DNA from: an uncultured Phascolarctobacterium sp.
Lineage (GTDB): Bacteria; Bacillota; Negativicutes; Acidaminococcales; Acidaminococcaceae
Assembly (NCBI GenBank): GCA_900544795.1
Contig: UQWM01000012.1
Location: forward strand, 1-64,000
Direction of reading: 5' to 3'
DNA: 64,000 bases
Each line of letters opens with the position of its first letter. The first letter of the stretch is position 1. Of this stretch, positions 32,099 through 39,856 are shown piece after piece. A program made the translations under genes and the position numbers. The notes beneath the pieces are model-generated. The model did no database searches. It was not told where the DNA came from and saw only the letters and a list, made by a program, of their open reading frames with translations.

Positions 32099-33058
32099 AT
32101 GGCAAAAACTGTCTGCGGGCGTTTCGCACCCACCCCCAGCGGCAGGATGCACCTGGGCAACGCGTTCTGTGCCCTGCTGGCCTGGCTGTCAGCAAAAAAG
32201 CAGGGCGGCAGCATCACCCTGCGCATCGAAGACCTGGACAAGCCCCGCTGCCCCGACCGCAACGCCCAACTTTTAGAAGACGACCTGCACTGGCTGGGAC
32301 TGGACTGGGATACAGGCGGCAGCAGCGGCGGTAAGGACGCCCCCTACTGCCAAAGCCAGCGCTTTGCTATTTATGCCGAATATTTCGCCAAACTGCAAAA
32401 ACAGGGGTTCACCTATCCCTGCTTCTGCAACAGGGCCGAGCTGCACGCAGCCCAGGCCCCTCATTTAAGCGACGGCCGCGTGCTGTACGCCGGCACCTGC
32501 CGCCAGCTGACACCTGCCGAGAGGCAGCAAAAAGCCCTGAGCCGCCAACCGGCCCAAAGGCTGCTGCTGCCAGACACCACTGTCAGCTTCACTGACGGAC
32601 ATTACGGACCGCAGCAGCAAAATCTGGCCGCCGAATGCGGCGATATCATCTTGCAGCGCAGTGATGGCGTTTATGCCTATCAGCTGGCCGTCGTCATTGA
32701 CGATGCCCTGATGGGAGTTACCGAAGTAGTGCGCGGCTGCGACCTGCTCAGTTCTACGCCGCAGCAGCTGTATCTGTACCGTTTACTGGGCTTTGCCCCA
32801 CCCCACTTTTTTCATGTGCCGCTTTTAACTGCCCCCGACGGCAGACGGCTTGCCAAACGTGACCATGATCTTGATTTAGGCTGCCTGCGGCAGCGCTTTA
32901 GCGACTCGCGCCACGTTATTGGCGTCCTTGCCTTTCTGGCGGGCCTGCTGCCAAAGCCGCAGCCGCTAAGCCCCGCCCAGCTTCTGCCCCTGTTCGACTG
33001 GCAGAAGGTGCCACAGAAGAATATCAGCGTCAGCGAAGAAATTTTAAATTTACTATAA
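32099..33058 (+). CDS. gluQ: Glutamyl-Q tRNA(Asp) synthetase
   Basis: The 319-residue GluRS paralogue lacks an anticodon-binding domain and attaches glutamate to queuosine in tRNA-Asp. The HIGH-like PSGRMHLGN (about 13-21), the zinc-binding group CFCNRAEL with YAGTC, and the KMSKS-like RRLAKRD (about 255-260) are visible. The ATG has GAAAGGAG upstream. It is followed by a small membrane protein gene 12 bases on. A full-length GluRS would be about 480 residues, so this is not gltX. Confidence 0.94.
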   Translation: MAKTVCGRFAPTPSGRMHLGNAFCALLAWLSAKKQGGSITLRIEDLDKPRCPDRNAQLLEDDLHWLGLDWDTGGSSGGKDAPYCQSQRFAIYAEYFAKLQKQGFTYPCFCNRAELHAAQAPHLSDGRVLYAGTCRQLTPAERQQKALSRQPAQRLLLPDTTVSFTDGHYGPQQQNLAAECGDIILQRSDGVYAYQLAVVIDDALMGVTEVVRGCDLLSSTPQQLYLYRLLGFAPPHFFHVPLLTAPDGRRLAKRDHDLDLGCLRQRFSDSRHVIGVLAFLAGLLPKPQPLSPAQLLPLFDWQKVPQKNISVSEEILNLL

Positions 33059-33070
33059 AGGAGCCTGCCC

Positions 33071-33274
33071 ATGCTTTATGTAATTATCGCAACCTTTGCC
33101 GCCGGTATGGCGACAGAATATTTTTTAAGCAACCGCTGGATCGGCTTTTTCGCCATCGGCATTCCCGCTTGCCTGTACTTTTTTTATACCGATTACAAAA
33201 AGCGCGCTGCCGACAAAGAGGCGGAAGCAGAGAAGAAGACCAGGCGCAAAGAGCGCAAACAACAGCATAAATAA
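33071..33274 (+). CDS. Small membrane protein with basic tail
   Basis: The 67-residue protein has two hydrophobic helices (about 3-18 and 23-40) and a strongly basic and acidic tail (YKKRAADKEAEAEKKTRRKE). GGAGCC precedes the ATG. It follows gluQ and precedes a bidirectional terminator. I recognise no family; it is probably co-transcribed with gluQ. Confidence 0.65.
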   Translation: MLYVIIATFAAGMATEYFLSNRWIGFFAIGIPACLYFFYTDYKKRAADKEAEAEKKTRRKERKQQHK

Positions 33275-33276
33275 TA

Positions 33277-33306
33277 AAAGAACGCATTTTAATGCGTTCT
33301 TTTTAT
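33277..33306. terminator. Bidirectional terminator
   Basis: The stem AAAGAACGCATT (33277-33288) pairs with 33291-33302, with T tracts on both strands. It separates gluQ and its follower from the phosphonate transport genes on the other strand. Confidence 0.93.
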
Positions 33307-33440
33307 TTGCTGCTGCTACTGCTAAAGATCCTGCTAATGGCCGCTTCGGTCGCCAGCGTAAACAGTACGATAACGGTCACTAAAAACCAGGTATAGACCT
33401 GTTTTTCACGGGGATTCATAATATTTATTTTTTCAGGCAT
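33303..33440 (-). CDS. 45-residue single-helix ORF after phnC, possible PhnE remnant
   Basis: The ATG (33440) overlaps the phnC stop (ATGCCTGA), and the frame runs 45 codons to TAA at 33303-33305. It encodes one hydrophobic helix preceded by NPREKQVYTW and ends with five Ser. PhnE permeases begin with a similar N-terminal helix but are about 260 residues, and none is found here. It may be a truncated permease or a small membrane protein; the evidence does not decide. Confidence 0.5.
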   Translation of the reverse strand: MPEKINIMNPREKQVYTWFLVTVIVLFTLATEAAISRIFSSSSSK

Positions 33441-34218
33441 AATGTTCACCCTGTTTAATGATCAAGTTTTCCATTGAAGTATTATAGATCTTCTCGATCA
33501 CTTCGTTGTTCAGCTGCTGGGGCGGCCCGTCAAACACAAGCTCGCCCTTGGCCAGGCCAATGATGCGCGTAGCATAACGCATGGCTACGTCTAACTGGTG
33601 CAGATTGACGATACAGGCGATATTGCGCCGCTGGGTCATCTGGTAAATCAGGTCCATGATTATTTTAGAAGCGTTGTGGTCCAGCGAAGCGATAGGCTCA
33701 TCGCACAAAAGCAACTTCGGCTCCTGCATGATGGCCCTGGCAATGCCAACCCGTTGTTTCTGCCCGCCCGACAGATCGCTGGCACGGTTATACAAACGGT
33801 CGCCCATATCTATTTCCTGCAGCAGTTCGATCGCCTTGCGCTTATCCGCTTCTGTATAGTTGCCCAGCATCCCGTCCATGGCCGACATATAACCCAGCCG
33901 TCCGTGCAACACGTTTTGCATTACCGACAGACGGTGTACAAGATTATAATGCTGAAAGATCATACCCACCTTGCGCCGTTGCAGACGCAGCTGTTTGCCG
34001 CCGGCGCCGGTTATCTCTTCACCGTCGATATAAACGCGGCCACTGCTGGGTAAAACCAGTTGGTTGATGGTCCGCAGCAGGGTAGATTTGCCCGACCCGG
34101 ACGGACCGATGATGGCAACGAACTCGCCGGAACTGACCTCAAGGTTGATATCAGTCAGAGCGCGGACCTGATTGCCGTAAATTTTTTCGATATGCTCCAT
34201 TTTTAAAACCGTGCTCAT
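33433..34218 (-). CDS. phnC: Phosphonate/phosphite ABC transporter ATP-binding protein
   Basis: The 261-residue ATPase energises import of phosphonate-type ligands. Walker A is GPSGSGKST (about 37-45), the signature is LSGGQKQR (about 148), Walker B is LLLCDEPIASLD, and the Q-loop is MIFQHYNLVHRLSVMQN, all typical of PhnC. GGAGG lies just upstream of the ATG. phnD is upstream on the same strand with a hairpin between them. No full permease gene follows. Confidence 0.92.
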   Translation of the reverse strand: MSTVLKMEHIEKIYGNQVRALTDINLEVSSGEFVAIIGPSGSGKSTLLRTINQLVLPSSGRVYIDGEEITGAGGKQLRLQRRKVGMIFQHYNLVHRLSVMQNVLHGRLGYMSAMDGMLGNYTEADKRKAIELLQEIDMGDRLYNRASDLSGGQKQRVGIARAIMQEPKLLLCDEPIASLDHNASKIIMDLIYQMTQRRNIACIVNLHQLDVAMRYATRIIGLAKGELVFDGPPQQLNNEVIEKIYNTSMENLIIKQGEHYA

Positions 34219-34233
34219 GGCTTCCTCCTATAA

Positions 34234-34256
34234 AAAAGGCCGGGCAGCGCCGGCCT
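34234..34256 (-). terminator. Intra-operon terminator between phnD and phnC
   Basis: On the - strand AGGCCGG (34250-34256 with 34237-34243 as the complement) forms a 7-bp GC stem, loop 6, followed by a T6 tract. Placed after the binding-protein gene, it probably lowers expression of phnC relative to phnD, a common arrangement in ABC operons. Confidence 0.85.
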
Positions 34257-34266
34257 CTGTTCCAAC

Positions 34267-35187
34267 TTATTTGCTGCTGTTTAAAGCTTTGTTCAGCTCG
34301 ATGATGCCTTTATAATCGTCGATACTGCATTCTACGAAGCGTTTATCTTCAGCGCCCATAACGCCTTTGTAATAAGCAGCGTTGTCGTAGCTCAAAACAA
34401 ATTGTTTAACTTTTTCTTTCACGTCCGCAGGCAGATCTTTGCGAATAGCCATTGGCTCGGACGGGATCGGGTCTGAAGCAAAGATCACTTTAACGTCGTT
34501 TTTATCGGCACGGCCGGCATCAAGCTCGGCTGCTAAAATAGCGTCAGAGATAGGCGCTACCTGTACGTCGCCTTTAACTACGGCAGCCAGGCCTGCCTGA
34601 TGTTTGCCGGAAAAGCTGACCGCCTGGAAGAATTTGCCGTTAGTGTGCAGTTCATCCATCGAAAGCTTTTCATTAGGGAAGGCTTTCATAATAGCAGCCG
34701 AAGGGATCAGGTTGCCGGAGGTAGAGTTAGGGTCAACAAAAGCCATGGTTTTACCTTTGATATCCTGGATACCGTTGATATCGCTGTTTTTGCTGTTAGT
34801 TATTAAAACTGATTTATAAGTAGCGTTCTTTTTGTCTTTGTTTTTAGCGATCATGCCGATCGGTTCCACACCGGCACGGTCATAGGCCAGGCAAAAGCTT
34901 AAGGGGCCAAAATAGGCCATGTCGGCTTTGCCGGTACGCATGGCTTCGATAACGGCGTTATAGTCGTTAGATATCAGCTCGGTTACTTCCATGCCCAGAG
35001 CTTTGCTCAGGTCAGCTGCCATACCTTTTCTGGCATCGGCATTCTTATCGGTAGATTCATTAGGCAGATAGGTGATCACGAATTTCTTTTGTTCTGCCTT
35101 GCTGCCGCCGCAGCCGGTAAAAGACAGGCAGCTCAGGATAGCCAGCATCAGCAGAGCGCAGACCTTGAATAATTTTCTGGATTTCAT
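34267..35187 (-). CDS. phnD: Phosphonate-type substrate-binding lipoprotein
   Basis: The 306-residue lipoprotein has a signal with lipobox FTGC (Cys at about 26) and a periplasmic-binding fold of the PhnD/THI5 superfamily: VITYLPNESTDKNADARKGM, DYNAVIEAMRTGKADMAYFGPLSF, then FVDPNSTSGNLIPSAA and RKDLPADVKEKVKQF, as in PhnD proteins. Ligand may be phosphonate, phosphite or another. It is the first gene of the unit, and the intervening terminator may give it an excess over phnC. Confidence 0.9.
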   Translation of the reverse strand: MKSRKLFKVCALLMLAILSCLSFTGCGGSKAEQKKFVITYLPNESTDKNADARKGMAADLSKALGMEVTELISNDYNAVIEAMRTGKADMAYFGPLSFCLAYDRAGVEPIGMIAKNKDKKNATYKSVLITNSKNSDINGIQDIKGKTMAFVDPNSTSGNLIPSAAIMKAFPNEKLSMDELHTNGKFFQAVSFSGKHQAGLAAVVKGDVQVAPISDAILAAELDAGRADKNDVKVIFASDPIPSEPMAIRKDLPADVKEKVKQFVLSYDNAAYYKGVMGAEDKRFVECSIDDYKGIIELNKALNSSK

Positions 35188-35361
35188 TTTCTTCTCTCCT
35201 TTGTTGTTGTTCTTGAAATATAACTTAGCTCAGGAATCATCTTCATAGTATCAAAGGATCATCTGCTTTGAATAAAGTGCGCTTTAAGTTTTTGTAAAGT
35301 ATTTGCCTCTTCTTTAAAGGTTTGTAAAAGCCTGTACTATAAAACACCCTTCCTGGGCATA

Positions 35362-35396
35362 AAAAAACCCCACAGGAATATTCCTGTGGGGTTTTA
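35362..35396. terminator. Bidirectional terminator
   Basis: A perfect 15-bp inverted repeat (35365-35379 with 35380-35394; AAACCCCACAGGAAT and complement) has T tracts on both sides. It ends the secreted-protein gene at 35409. Confidence 0.92.
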
Positions 35397-35408
35397 CTTG
35401 AGCTACGC

Positions 35409-35840
35409 CTAGATCTTAACGTCGATCTGCGCTGAAACACCTACACCCTGCACACGGTTGATGCCGCTGATAGCGACTTTATCTACCGGGATCAGTGCTT
35501 TGGCACGAAAGCTTTTAAAGAAGGATGCTTCCAGCTGCAAAGCAGCCTGGCATTTATCTACCTGCGCTTTAGGGCCCGACACCTGCGCAGCACCGGCATA
35601 ACTGCCATCGCCGACAGTGATGATTGGCACGACCTTGGTCGCGTAATCGCTGGAGATAGGATATTTAGCCGTCAAAGTATTGATAGCGCTGTTCAGCTGG
35701 TCGGCAAACTGGTTGACCAGCAGCGAAACGGCACCACCCTTGACTACAGTACCTAAAATACCGGCCTGTGCGGGAGCCGTTCCCTGTCCCAGTAAAAATC
35801 CGCAGACCAGTGCCGCGGCGATCCATTTTTTCCCTTGCAT
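35409..35840 (-). CDS. Secreted protein of unknown function
   Basis: The 143-residue protein has a signal peptide (MQGKKWIAAALVCGFLLG, cleavage near AQA-G, residue 26). The mature part has a hydrophobic stretch GTVVKGGAVSLLVNQFADQLN, a helix, then a Gly/Ala-rich beta-like domain. It has no cysteine bridges that could explain folding (one Cys). A family of small secreted proteins in this class may exist, but I do not recognise it. A terminator follows directly. Stand-alone gene between phnD and an alcohol dehydrogenase. Confidence 0.65.
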   Translation of the reverse strand: MQGKKWIAAALVCGFLLGQGTAPAQAGILGTVVKGGAVSLLVNQFADQLNSAINTLTAKYPISSDYATKVVPIITVGDGSYAGAAQVSGPKAQVDKCQAALQLEASFFKSFRAKALIPVDKVAISGINRVQGVGVSAQIDVKI

Positions 35841-36062
35841 GATATTACCTCCTCTAACCCAACTATCCGATTTACCGCTTTATTCGACGCAGCCTGCCTA
35901 AAAGCCTTGCCCTGCTATAAATAATTCACCAAGAAATCACAAAATATTGCTGGTTTCCATATTTTAAAGCCCAGCCGCATTTTACAAACTGCCCATTTTG
36001 CGATACGATAAATAAAAGAGCATACGCGGCTATTTTACTGGCCGTCCAAAGGAGTTGTTATT

Positions 36063-37244
36063 ATGGAACAGTTTAAATATTACGCGCCGACACAGATCCT
36101 GTTCGGCAAAAATACGGAAGCCCAAGCGGGCCAGCTGTGCAAGGCCCGGGGAGCTACAAAAGTTTTAGTGCATTTTGGCGGCAGCAGCGCCCAAAGATCC
36201 GGTCTTTTAGACCGGGTCTGCCAATCACTGCAAGCAGCCGGGCTCGGCTACGTCACCCTGGGCGGCGTAGTGCCTAACCCGCGGCTTAGCAAAGTCTACG
36301 AGGGCATCGAACTTTGCCGGCGCGAGCAGGCCGACTTCATTTTAGCAGTAGGCGGCGGCAGCGTTATCGACAGCGCCAAAGCCATCGGCTACGGCATCAC
36401 TAATCCCGGCGACGTTTGGGATTATTACAGCGGCCAAACGCCCCAGGCCTGTGCCCCCATCGGCGCCGTGCTCACCATTGCCGCTGCCGGCAGCGAAATG
36501 AGCAACGCTTCGGTCATCACCAATGAAGACGGCTGGCTTAAACGGGGCCTGCAATCACCCTACGCCTACTGCAAATTTGCCATCCTCAACCCCGAACTTA
36601 CCTATACTCTGCCCGCTTACCAAACGGCCAGCGGCTGCACCGATATCATCATCCACACCTTAGAGCGTTACTTTACCAGGCCCGGCGTCAAAGCGCTGGC
36701 ACTGACTGACGGTATGGCCGAAGCCCTGCTGCGCAACGTGATGCGCAACGTGAAGCTGGCACTGCAAACCCCTGCCGATTACGATGCCCGCGCCGAGATC
36801 ATGTGGGCCGGTACTCTTTCTCACAACGATATTACCGGCGACCGTAGCCAGGGTGACTGGGCTTCCCATCAGCTGGAACATGAACTGGGCGGTATGTTCG
36901 ACGTGGCCCACGGCGCCGGTCTGGCCGCCATTTGGGGCAGCTGGGCTCGCTATGTACTCAAGCACAACCCCAGCCGTTTTGCCCAGCTGGCAGTCAATGT
37001 GCTCAACGTGCCTTATACTTTCGGCAACGATGAAAAAACTGCCTTAGAAGGTATCGCGGCTATGGAAGACTTCTTCCGTTCCATCGGTATGCCCACTTCC
37101 ATCAGCGCTATGGATATCGACCTGACCGACGCGCAGATCAAAGAACTGGCTCACAAATGCAGCTTTATGGGTCGCCGCACCATCGGCGGTTTCGTTACCC
37201 TGAACGCGGCCGATATGGAAAACATCTATCGCATGGCCAAATAA
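36063..37244 (+). CDS. Iron-containing alcohol dehydrogenase (BDH/YqhD-like)
   Basis: The 393-residue group III dehydrogenase has the Rossmann part with FGGSSAQRSG and AVGGGSVIDSAKAI, and the metal site residues visible as GCTDIIIHTLE (Asp, His) and HQLEHELGGMFDVAHGAGLAAI (His, His). These enzymes reduce aldehydes with NAD(P)H using iron or zinc. The N terminus FKYYAPTQILFGKN resembles butanol dehydrogenases. ATG 36063 has AAAGGAG upstream. It stands alone, bounded by terminators. Confidence 0.93.
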   Translation: MEQFKYYAPTQILFGKNTEAQAGQLCKARGATKVLVHFGGSSAQRSGLLDRVCQSLQAAGLGYVTLGGVVPNPRLSKVYEGIELCRREQADFILAVGGGSVIDSAKAIGYGITNPGDVWDYYSGQTPQACAPIGAVLTIAAAGSEMSNASVITNEDGWLKRGLQSPYAYCKFAILNPELTYTLPAYQTASGCTDIIIHTLERYFTRPGVKALALTDGMAEALLRNVMRNVKLALQTPADYDARAEIMWAGTLSHNDITGDRSQGDWASHQLEHELGGMFDVAHGAGLAAIWGSWARYVLKHNPSRFAQLAVNVLNVPYTFGNDEKTALEGIAAMEDFFRSIGMPTSISAMDIDLTDAQIKELAHKCSFMGRRTIGGFVTLNAADMENIYRMAK

Positions 37245-37356
37245 AGCACCCTAATATTTTGCTACCGGCATTTCTGTACTAAAACGGCTTTTGCTGACCA
37301 CATTTGCGCAAGTACTTTTGCCCGACAGCCTATCAAAAACAGTCTACAAAAAACAC

Positions 37357-37394
37357 AAAGACGTGTTTGCCTAACGGCAAGCACGTCTTTTTAC
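37357..37394. terminator. Bidirectional terminator
   Basis: AAAGACGTG (37357-37365) pairs with 37382-37390, with an inner TTGCC/GGCAA stem; T tracts flank both sides. It separates the convergent dehydrogenase and LysM genes. Confidence 0.88.
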
Positions 37395-37454
37395 TACGCC
37401 CTAACGCATCTTTATTTGTTTAACATACTGTTCCTACGCTGGCGCTGTAATTAG

Positions 37455-37757
37455 TCAGCCCTTCGTATCTGTAGCCTCGGCAACCATCAGCTGGTCGACA
37501 AACTGCATCTTAACGGGAATCATAAGCTTCTGCCCCGGCTTCAGATTAGTGTTGTCCAAAGCATTAGTCTCGCAGATACGATAGATCACTTCGCGTACGT
37601 CTTCGCCCTGTTCAGACCAGCGGTCAGCGATCGCCCACATGGTATCACCAGTATGTACGGTGATCTGTTCATAATGATAAACAGTATCATCCTGCACAAG
37701 ATTATAACCTGTATATAAAATGGTAGTCATCAGCATTAATACAAACAACTTCTTCAT
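37455..37757 (-). CDS. LysM protein, YneA-like SOS division inhibitor candidate
   Basis: The 100-residue protein has an N-terminal membrane anchor (about 2-18) and one LysM domain (ITVHTGDTMWAIADRWSEQ, then NLKPGQKLMIPV). This is the layout of YneA, which blocks septation during the SOS response in Firmicutes. ATG 37757 is chosen with a GTGGAG site upstream; a TTG at 37775 is possible. A LexA-type box lies 17 bases upstream and overlaps the region just after a consensus -10. Regulation is therefore probably SOS-linked (inference from box and family). Confidence 0.78.
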   Translation of the reverse strand: MKKLFVLMLMTTILYTGYNLVQDDTVYHYEQITVHTGDTMWAIADRWSEQGEDVREVIYRICETNALDNTNLKPGQKLMIPVKMQFVDQLMVAEATDTKG

Positions 37758-37773
37758 AACTCCACGACCTTTC

Positions 37774-37787
37774 AAAACATCTGTTCG
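37774..37787 (-). promoter_or_regulatory. LexA (DinR)-type operator
   Basis: On the - strand CGAACAGATGTTTT matches the Bacillus LexA consensus CGAACRNRYGTTYC at 13 of 14 positions. It lies directly downstream of the -10 at 37796-37801, where a repressor would block transcription of the LysM gene. Confidence 0.7.
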
Positions 37788-37795
37788 TTAAACAT

Positions 37796-37824
37796 ATCAT
37801 AAACCGAACTGTTTTGTTTGTCAA
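37796..37824 (-). promoter_or_regulatory. Promoter of the LysM gene
   Basis: On the - strand TTGACA (37819-37824), 17 bp, TATGAT (37796-37801). Near-consensus, with the LexA box immediately downstream. Confidence 0.8.
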
Positions 37825-37893
37825 GAGTTTTTGTAAAATTTTGTTCGTTTTTATTGTCAATAAGCGAACGCGATTGCATTTAACCAAACACAA

Positions 37894-38835
37894 CTAACCC
37901 CGCAGCACCCACATATAAAAGGGGGTAGTCAGCACTGCCAGCAGCGTGCTTACTACGGTCAGCATGGCTGCGTACTTATAGTCGCCGCCATAGACCTTAG
38001 CTACGATGGAAGTGTTCGTCATAGCCGGCATGGCGGCCTGCATAATGAAAACCTCGCTCATCAGTGTCGGTAGCGTAAAAAAGGGCAGGCAGACCATCAC
38101 GCACAGCGGACAGATAACAAAACGACCCACCATCGCCGCCACCAGCTCACGGTCAAAGCGTATCTCATCCCACGATGCCTTGCTCATAGCGATACCAATA
38201 AAGAGCATCGCCAGCGGCGTGGTCATACCGCCTAAATAACGAAATGCCGCTTCCACCGGCAGCGGCAGCCGCCAATCCAGCAGCACCAGAAAAATACCGG
38301 CCAAAAATCCCAAAAGCGGCGGGTTTAAAACCACCTTCAAGGTCTTACGGCTGCACCAGGGAGCAGCCACACCGGCGTCCGACGCCATATCGTGCACCGC
38401 CACCACCCAAAACATGGTAGTGTTGACCATATAATACAGCATCACATAAGGTATGCCTTCTTCGCCAAACAGCGCCAGCGTCATCGGCAGGCCGATAAAT
38501 ATGGTGTTGGATACAAAAAACACCGTGCAGAAAACACCCACCCGTTCGCGCCGCACCTTCAGCAGCTTCGCCACCCCGTGGCCGATAAAATAGCCCATAA
38601 CCATGGAAATTATCGGTACCGGCAGCCCGCCGCTCATGGCGATCAGCTGGTCGTGACTAAAATTGGCCGTCAGGTTGACGATCATATAGGTGGGCAGACA
38701 GACCTTGGTTACCAGCTGGGCAACCGCTGCGCTGAAGCTTTCGGAAAACCAGCCTTTTTTCGACAGATAAAAACCTGTGGCGATCATAATGACGATCGTT
38801 AAAATTCCCTGCAACGCATGCAAAACTGCCGCCAT
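37894..38835 (-). CDS. AEC (auxin efflux carrier) family transporter
   Basis: The 313-residue protein has ten hydrophobic segments in two halves and the AEC signs: GFYLSKKGWFSESFSAAVAQLVTKVCLPTYMIVNL, the FVSNTIFIGLPMTLALFGEEG segment in the first half, and MPAMTNTSIVAKVYGGD in the second. Family members export organic acids or move malate/lactate with protons; the substrate is unknown here. A hairpin separates it from the upstream unknown gene. Confidence 0.9.
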   Translation of the reverse strand: MAAVLHALQGILTIVIMIATGFYLSKKGWFSESFSAAVAQLVTKVCLPTYMIVNLTANFSHDQLIAMSGGLPVPIISMVMGYFIGHGVAKLLKVRRERVGVFCTVFFVSNTIFIGLPMTLALFGEEGIPYVMLYYMVNTTMFWVVAVHDMASDAGVAAPWCSRKTLKVVLNPPLLGFLAGIFLVLLDWRLPLPVEAAFRYLGGMTTPLAMLFIGIAMSKASWDEIRFDRELVAAMVGRFVICPLCVMVCLPFFTLPTLMSEVFIMQAAMPAMTNTSIVAKVYGGDYKYAAMLTVVSTLLAVLTTPFYMWVLRG

Positions 38836-38854
38836 AAAATCACTTCCTTAAATA

Positions 38855-38884
38855 AAAAGGCACCGAAGCCCTCGCCCCGGTGCC
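38855..38884 (-). terminator. Rho-independent terminator
   Basis: On the - strand GGCACCG (38878-38884 with 38859-38865 as complement) is followed by a T5 tract. It ends the transcript of the small gene at 38892 before the transporter. Confidence 0.8.
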
Positions 38885-38891
38885 GCTCAAA

Positions 38892-39230
38892 TCAGTTTTT
38901 GGCCTGTTTCGCTTCTTCCAATTTATGCTTCATCCAGTCGATCATGGCCAGCTTGCCAAATTCATGCCAGGTCTGGCATTCGGTGTTCTTGGCAATATAT
39001 TCGTTCCATTTATCCTGGTTCACCTGTTCTACTTCTAAAAGGTTCATAATACCAAAGCCACTGCGCCAGATCAGATCGTCCATCGAAGTGTATTTGCTGT
39101 TCTCGGTCAGGAACTTGTCGTTGAACAGCTCCTGAAAGCTGACTTTGGCTAAGATCTTGCTCAGCTCCTCGTCCTTGGTGAAGATCTCCAAATACTCTTT
39201 AAACTCTTTTTCAATATCCATTGCTGCCAT
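38892..39230 (-). CDS. Small soluble protein, unknown
   Basis: The 112-residue protein is acidic and probably all-helical, with conserved-looking WRSGFGIMNLLE and WHEFGKLAMIDWMKHKLEEA segments. No signal peptide or membrane helix. ATG 39230 has GGAGG 8 bases upstream; an ATG 9 bases on is possible. I recognise no family. It is upstream of the AEC transporter on the same strand but separated by a terminator. Confidence 0.65.
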   Translation of the reverse strand: MAAMDIEKEFKEYLEIFTKDEELSKILAKVSFQELFNDKFLTENSKYTSMDDLIWRSGFGIMNLLEVEQVNQDKWNEYIAKNTECQTWHEFGKLAMIDWMKHKLEEAKQAKN

Positions 39231-39324
39231 AGGTCCATCCTCCGTCTATCAATTATTAAAATATATTCGTCGACGCAGTTTTAAATCCTGCTTATTTACC
39301 TATTGTACCACAAATTTGGCCGCA

Positions 39325-39356
39325 AAAAAACCGCTGGCACAGGCCGGCGGTTTTTC
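39325..39356. terminator. Bidirectional terminator after iscU
   Basis: AAACCGCTGGC (39328-39338) pairs with 39343-39353, with a 4-base loop and T tracts on both strands. On the - strand it ends iscS-iscU. Confidence 0.88.
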
Positions 39357-39413
39357 TGTAAAACTATTGTGATAAAAAGGAGGAGTGGAAAATTTTGACA
39401 GCAAAATCAACTG

Positions 39414-39839
39414 TCAGTGGCCGCAGTCGTGGCAGCAGCCGGTACAAACATCTATGCCTTCGGTAGACATACCGTTTTTGACCTTGTAGTCATAAATAGC
39501 GGCACGCAAACCGTCGGCGGCCAAGTTGGAACAATGCATCTTGACCGGCGGCAAGCCGTCAAGCGCCTCGGCAACTGCTAAATTAGTCAGTGCCAGCGCT
39601 TCTTCGACCGACTTGCCCTTGGCAAGTTCCGTCGCCATACTGCTGGTAGCGATCGCCGCACCGCAGCCAAAGGTCTGGAAGCTGATATCGGTAATGATAT
39701 TGTCCTTGACCTTAATAAAAATCTTCATGATATCGCCGCATTTGGCGTTGCCAACCTCGCCGACACCGTCAGCATCGGGCATTACGCCCACATTGCGAGG
39801 ATTCATAAAATGGTCCATTACTTTTTCACTGTATGCCAT
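39414..39839 (-). CDS. iscU: IscU/NifU-type Fe-S scaffold protein with Cys-rich tail
   Basis: The 141-residue scaffold has the three cluster ligands and Asp: GNAKCGD, FGCGAA and HCSNLA. It assembles clusters with sulfur from the IscS gene just upstream on the same strand (8 bases from the desulfurase stop to the scaffold GTG/ATG). Beyond the normal end it carries the tail DVCTGCCHDCGH, with four more Cys and two His in 12 residues, which classical IscU lacks. ATG 39839 is chosen with AGGTG upstream. A terminator follows. Confidence 0.93.
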   Translation of the reverse strand: MAYSEKVMDHFMNPRNVGVMPDADGVGEVGNAKCGDIMKIFIKVKDNIITDISFQTFGCGAAIATSSMATELAKGKSVEEALALTNLAVAEALDGLPPVKMHCSNLAADGLRAAIYDYKVKNGMSTEGIDVCTGCCHDCGH

Positions 39840-39856
39840 AAGCTGCACCTGCTTTC

